Source of the DNA: Hymenobacter montanus
GTDB taxonomy: Bacteria > Bacteroidota > Bacteroidia > Cytophagales > Hymenobacteraceae
Reading direction: 5' to 3'
Assembly (NCBI RefSeq): GCF_014699115.1
Contig: NZ_JACXAD010000012.1
Location: 62,001-126,000 of the forward strand
DNA: 64,000 nt
Below, one piece after another: positions 61,148 through 64,000 of the stretch. How positions within the stretch are numbered: the stretch's first letter is position 1; every line of letters begins with the position of its first letter. The translations under genes were made by a program, and so were the position numbers. Under the pieces are notes generated by a model, which was given only the letters and a program-made list of their open reading frames with translations, made no database searches and was not told where the DNA came from.

Positions 61148-61829
61148 GGAGCGGGCGGGCGGGGTGCGAAGCGGGGGTGGTGAGGTCTTGCTCGTGGGTC
61201 GCGACCAGCACGGTGTCGAGCACTTCGCCGGTAGGAGCGAGGCGTACGCCGGCCAGGTTGCGGCCCAGATAAGCGCCGGTATCGAGGTATAGCGTATGGG
61301 TGTCGGCGTCAAACCGGGGCTCACCGGTGTCGGTGGGCGTGTGGCCCACCACTTGTAGCTGATCGAGCTTTTGGAGAGGGCCGCGCCGCCAGAGCAGGCC
61401 GTCGGGATGCTCGGGGTCGCGGGCGTGGGGCGAGTCGGCCAGGCCGGCGTGGCTGACCAGTACGTGCTCGTTTTGCCACAGCAGCGGCCGTTGGGCCAGC
61501 CAGGAGAGGTGTTGCGCCAGCAGGTCGGGGCAGGACCAGTACTGCTTAACCGTAGTGCGTCCGCCCCAGTTCAGCCAATGGGGGTTAGGACCATCGGGGC
61601 CGTAGTGGAGCAGGAACTCGGCCTCGTGGTTGCCCTTCAGGAAAGCGGTGGTACGGGGATACTGTTCGTGAAGTCGGCGGGCCAGCTCTACGGTTTGGGG
61701 CACGTAGCGGCCCCGGTCCACCAAGTCGCCCACCTGGATGAGATGGTCGGTGGCCGGCCGCCAATGCGTCAGCAACTCCTCCAGGGTGTGCCAGCAGCCG
61801 TGCACGTCGCCAATGATAAATAAGTTCAT
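61140..61829 (-). CDS. Metallophosphoesterase (PPP-type serine/threonine phosphatase-like)
   Basis: About 229 residues from the ATG at 61829; upstream codons overlap the aldolase gene. Metal motifs are 'IIGDVHGCWHTL', 'GDLVDRGRYVP' and 'FLKGNHEAEFLL', then 'VLVSHAGLAD' and 'VVGHTPTDTG', the full PPP/PrpA-like set. It may dephosphorylate proteins or small molecules. It overlaps the AlkA-like gene downstream. Confidence 0.9.
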   Translation of the reverse strand: MNLFIIGDVHGCWHTLEELLTHWRPATDHLIQVGDLVDRGRYVPQTVELARRLHEQYPRTTAFLKGNHEAEFLLHYGPDGPNPHWLNWGGRTTVKQYWSCPDLLAQHLSWLAQRPLLWQNEHVLVSHAGLADSPHARDPEHPDGLLWRRGPLQKLDQLQVVGHTPTDTGEPRFDADTHTLYLDTGAYLGRNLAGVRLAPTGEVLDTVLVATHEQDLTTPASHPARPLHE

Positions 61830-61893
61830 GCGTCCAGCAACGTCAAAATGGATAACTTGGGTCCGCCTAACGAACGCGAGGCCAGTCGCGTTC

Positions 61894-62967
61894 CTACCCG
61901 TTCTTTTCTGCCCCCATCGGCTCTTCCTCCATCGACAAGAGCGTTGCCTCCACCCGCGCCAGCATCTGGTCGTCGACGTCGAGGTGGGTGACGAACCGGA
62001 TCCACTGGGGCCCGAAGCTGCTGGCCCGAATGCCCTGCTGGGCCAGGTGCGCCAGAAAAGCGGCCGCCGGCACGCGCTCGTGTAGCTGGAAGATGACAAG
62101 GTTAGTTTCCGGATCGAGCACCTCCGTCACGTACGGCTGCTGGCGGAGCACCGCGGCCAGGCGTGCCGCGCGGCGGTGGTCGTCGGCCAGGCGCGTCACG
62201 TGGTGTTCGAGCGCGTAGAGGCCCGCGGCGGCGAGGTAGCCGGCTTGGCGCATGCCGCCGCCCATTACTTTGCGGATGCGCTTGGTTTTCTTGATAAAAT
62301 CGGCCGAGCCCAGCAGCACCGAGCCCACGGGGGCTCCCAGGCCTTTCGACAGGCATACCGAAATCGAGTCGAACAGTTGCCCGTAGTCCTCGCCGCGCTG
62401 CCCGGTGGCCACCAAGGCATTGAAAATTCGGGCGCCGTCGAGGTGGCGGGCCAGGCCGTACTGCCGGGCCACGTCGCTGATAGCGGCGAGATCGTCCCAG
62501 CCGTAGCAGCTGCCCCCGCCGCGGTTGTGGGTATTTTCCAGGCATACCAGGCGGGTGGTGGGGTAGTGCAGGTTTTCGGGCCGAATGGCGGCTTCCACCT
62601 GGGCGGCGGTCAGGCGGCCGCGGTTGCCGGCCAGCAACGCCACCGAGGCACCGGAGTGGAAGGCGATGCCCCCCACTTCCCACAGGTACACGTGGGCGGT
62701 TTGCTCGCAAATCACCTCGCTCAGCGGCTCGGTGTGGGCTTTAATGGCGATCTGGTTGGCCATGGTGCCAGAGGGGCAAAACAGGCCGGCTTCCAGGCCG
62801 AAGCGGGCGGCGGCGGCCTCTTCGAGCCGGCGCACCGTGGGGTCTTCGTCGTACACATCGTCGCCCACCAGGGCCTCCGTCATGGCGGCCAGCATGGCGG
62901 GCGTGGGCCGGGTTACGGTATCCGAGCGTAAGTCAACAACGGGCAGGGCGGCAAATTCGGCGGTCAT
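61894..62967 (-). CDS. Low-specificity L-threonine aldolase
   Basis: A 357-residue PLP enzyme of the beta-eliminating lyase/threonine aldolase family that cleaves threonine to glycine and acetaldehyde. '[16 protein letters not shown]' and '[16 protein letters not shown]' open the protein, and the PLP Lys is in '[15 protein letters not shown]' (about residue 205). '[12 protein letters not shown]' is also typical. Related tryptophanase-like functions are less likely. Confidence 0.92.
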   Translation of the reverse strand: MTAEFAALPVVDLRSDTVTRPTPAMLAAMTEALVGDDVYDEDPTVRRLEEAAAARFGLEAGLFCPSGTMANQIAIKAHTEPLSEVICEQTAHVYLWEVGGIAFHSGASVALLAGNRGRLTAAQVEAAIRPENLHYPTTRLVCLENTHNRGGGSCYGWDDLAAISDVARQYGLARHLDGARIFNALVATGQRGEDYGQLFDSISVCLSKGLGAPVGSVLLGSADFIKKTKRIRKVMGGGMRQAGYLAAAGLYALEHHVTRLADDHRRAARLAAVLRQQPYVTEVLDPETNLVIFQLHERVPAAAFLAHLAQQGIRASSFGPQWIRFVTHLDVDDQMLARVEATLLSMEEEPMGAEKNG

Positions 62968-63053
62968 GAATAGTCAGGTAAGGCAGATAATGGTGGAATA
63001 GCGAAGAAAAGGCTGGGCCCCGGGCCCCAGTGGCGGGAGTGGGCGCGCCGCGG

Positions 63054-63061
63054 CAAAAGTA
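63054..63061 (-). promoter_or_regulatory. -7 box TACTTTTG (minus strand) for threonine aldolase
   Basis: An exact TAnnTTTG match about 87 bases upstream of the aldolase ATG. Confidence 0.5.
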
Positions 63062-63127
63062 GCACCCGAGGGGGCCCGGCTATTGCCCAGTGCAAGGCGC
63101 CGTAATCCAGCAAAATGCCTCATGGGC

Positions 63128-63158
63128 TTGCACTTTCAAAATGAAAGCCTTACTTTTG
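63128..63158 (+). promoter_or_regulatory. Textbook Bacteroidota promoter (TTG-N20-TACTTTTG)
   Basis: TTG (63128-63130) and TACTTTTG (63151-63158) with 20 bases between. The leader to the ATG at 63201 is about 38-40 bases. It is the best-spaced promoter in the window. Confidence 0.7.
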
Positions 63159-63200
63159 CCCTCCGTTTCGTAAGCCCTAGCCTTTAACCATTCCGGCACC

Positions 63201-63632
63201 ATGTCCGTTACCCGCCTCAAGCGCAAACACCGCAAGAACATTGCCCGCGCTAACAACAAGCAGCACATCATCAAGGAATTGCTCCGTACGCCCGTTCTGA
63301 AGAATGTGGACCTGGAAGAGCTGAAGTCGCGCTTTACCACCACCGGTGGGGTGGCCGGGGCCGTAGCCGCCGTGAAAGATACCGCCAGCGCCGTCGCCGA
63401 CAAAGTGCAGGCGGTAGCCGCCAGTGTCGCCCACAGCGACGTGGTTGAAAAAGCCAAGTCCGTAGTTGGCGACACCGTTGAGAAAGTAAAAGAAGCCGTT
63501 TCCGGCGCCAACTCCGCAGCCGACGCAACCACCGCCAATGCCGCCGCCTTCGACGACGCCGAAGCCGTAACCAAGCCCGTTAACGAAGACGGTCAGGAAG
63601 GCGAGCATCCTAAGCCCGAAATCGCGCTGTAA
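63201..63632 (+). CDS. Small helical, LEA/apolipoprotein-like hypothetical protein
   Basis: A 143-residue soluble protein. The basic N-terminus ('MSVTRLKRKHRKNIARANNK') could bind nucleic acid. Residues about 50-110 are Ala/Val/Lys-rich amphipathic repeats ('AAVKDTASAVADKVQAVAAS', 'VVGDTVEKVKEAVSG'), like stress-related LEA or membrane-associating proteins, and the tail is acidic. It has a strong promoter and its own terminator, which suggests high expression. Function unknown. Confidence 0.75.
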   Translation: MSVTRLKRKHRKNIARANNKQHIIKELLRTPVLKNVDLEELKSRFTTTGGVAGAVAAVKDTASAVADKVQAVAASVAHSDVVEKAKSVVGDTVEKVKEAVSGANSAADATTANAAAFDDAEAVTKPVNEDGQEGEHPKPEIAL

Positions 63633-63717
63633 GACGCCAGGCTGGGCGAGAAAAACGATAGTGCGCCGCAGAGGCGTGAGCTTCTTTTTCTGAGCCTCAG
63701 CCCCTATAAAGATCATG

Positions 63718-63758
63718 AGCCCCGTTTCCTGCCCGGCAGGTTGCGGGGCTTGTTTTTT
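63718..63758 (+). terminator. Rho-independent terminator
   Basis: Outer stem AGCCCCG / CGGGGCT, an inner CCTGCC / GGCAGG stem, then TGTTTTTT. It ends the transcript of the small helical protein. Confidence 0.8.
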
Positions 63759-63794
63759 GCGCTTAACACTCGGGCTTCGAAAATAAACGCCCCC

Positions 63795-64000
63795 TTAGCC
63801 GGCCCGCTTACCGAGCTCCACGGCCTGCAGATCCACCACCTGCCCGCCCGCCAGCCCAAACCGCAGCAGCGTGCGCACCTGGTGAAACCCGTGCCGCCCC
63901 GCAGCCCCCGGGTTGAGGTGGAGCAGACCCAGCTTCTTGTCTGGCATTACCCGTAAAATGTGCGAATGCCCGGTGACGAACAGCCCCGGCCGCGTGCTGG
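63795..64000 (-). CDS. YfcE/MJ0936-type metallophosphoesterase (5' part outside window)
   Basis: The minus strand from the window end reads 'LFVTGHSHILRVMPDKKLGL' and then 'HLNPGAAGRHGFHQVRTLLR', ending at TAA (63795-63797). 'TGHSH' and 'LNPGA' are the last metal and fold motifs of the YfcE-type phosphodiesterase family. Only about 67 C-terminal residues are in the window; the start and the first metal motifs are missing. Confidence 0.75.
   Translation of the reverse strand, partial: STRPGLFVTGHSHILRVMPDKKLGLLHLNPGAAGRHGFHQVRTLLRFGLAGGQVVDLQAVELGKRAG

Overview
The window looks like chromosomal DNA of a Hymenobacter-like member of the Bacteroidota (Cytophagales). The evidence is GC-rich coding DNA, many TAnnTTTG promoter boxes, few visible Shine-Dalgarno sites, a type IX secretion plug protein and a C-terminal sorting domain, a TonB-dependent receptor with a carboxypeptidase-like N-terminal domain, LytS/LytTR signalling pairs, DUF3276 and a futalosine-independent menaquinone pathway. 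The genus is inferred from style and gene content, not from a database search. I saw no rRNA, tRNA, CRISPR array or intact insertion sequence.

Layout. 1-2.3 kb: end of a peptide ABC permease, a SpoIIE-type phosphatase and a DinB protein. 2.3-3.3 kb: AT-rich, decayed DNA with a DUF1877-like remnant. 3.3-11.2 kb: an envelope polysaccharide locus (O-antigen ligase, Wzz-like and Wzx-like proteins, glycosyltransferases, polysaccharide deacetylase). 11.2-16 kb: a broken membrane gene, TatD, a quinone oxidoreductase and a TonB-dependent receptor. 16.2-18.1 kb: an ATPase plus HNH nuclease pair resembling Septu (PtuA/PtuB) antiphage defence, with mosaic base composition. 18.7-26.3 kb: two LytS/LytTR systems facing each other around a Uma2 protein, then DoxX and other membrane proteins.

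26.6-37.4 kb: menaquinone genes on the minus strand (menI-like thioesterase, isochorismate synthase, menD, menB, and a menE-like ligase placed apart). Between menB and menE lie about 5 kb of accessory DNA: a decayed tandem duplication of an sbtA-like bicarbonate transporter split by an AT-rich orphan gene, and an AT-rich AraC/SRPBCC/MGMT-like module whose last two genes are frameshifted. 37.5-47 kb: mostly core genes (histidine phosphatase, pyruvate dehydrogenase E2, hslV, deoxyhypusine synthase-like, DUF58, DUF3276, ychF). 47.1-47.8 kb: a GxxExxY nuclease-superfamily gene enclosed by 73-bp inverted repeats. 47.8-56.7 kb: M48 protease, T9SS plug, a membrane SRPBCC protein, and a PhoX-like / leucine-rich repeat / di-heme peroxidase operon. 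56.7-64 kb: ABC-F ATPase, DinB, 2H phosphoesterase, AlkA-like glycosylase, two metallophosphoesterases (one cut by the window end), threonine aldolase and a small helical protein.

The most unusual signal is a set of long intergenic palindromes. Each is built from its own short repeated word, and at least five unrelated word families occur. One has read in frame into a response regulator linker. Another carries the GxxExxY gene and begins exactly at the stop codons of both flanking genes.
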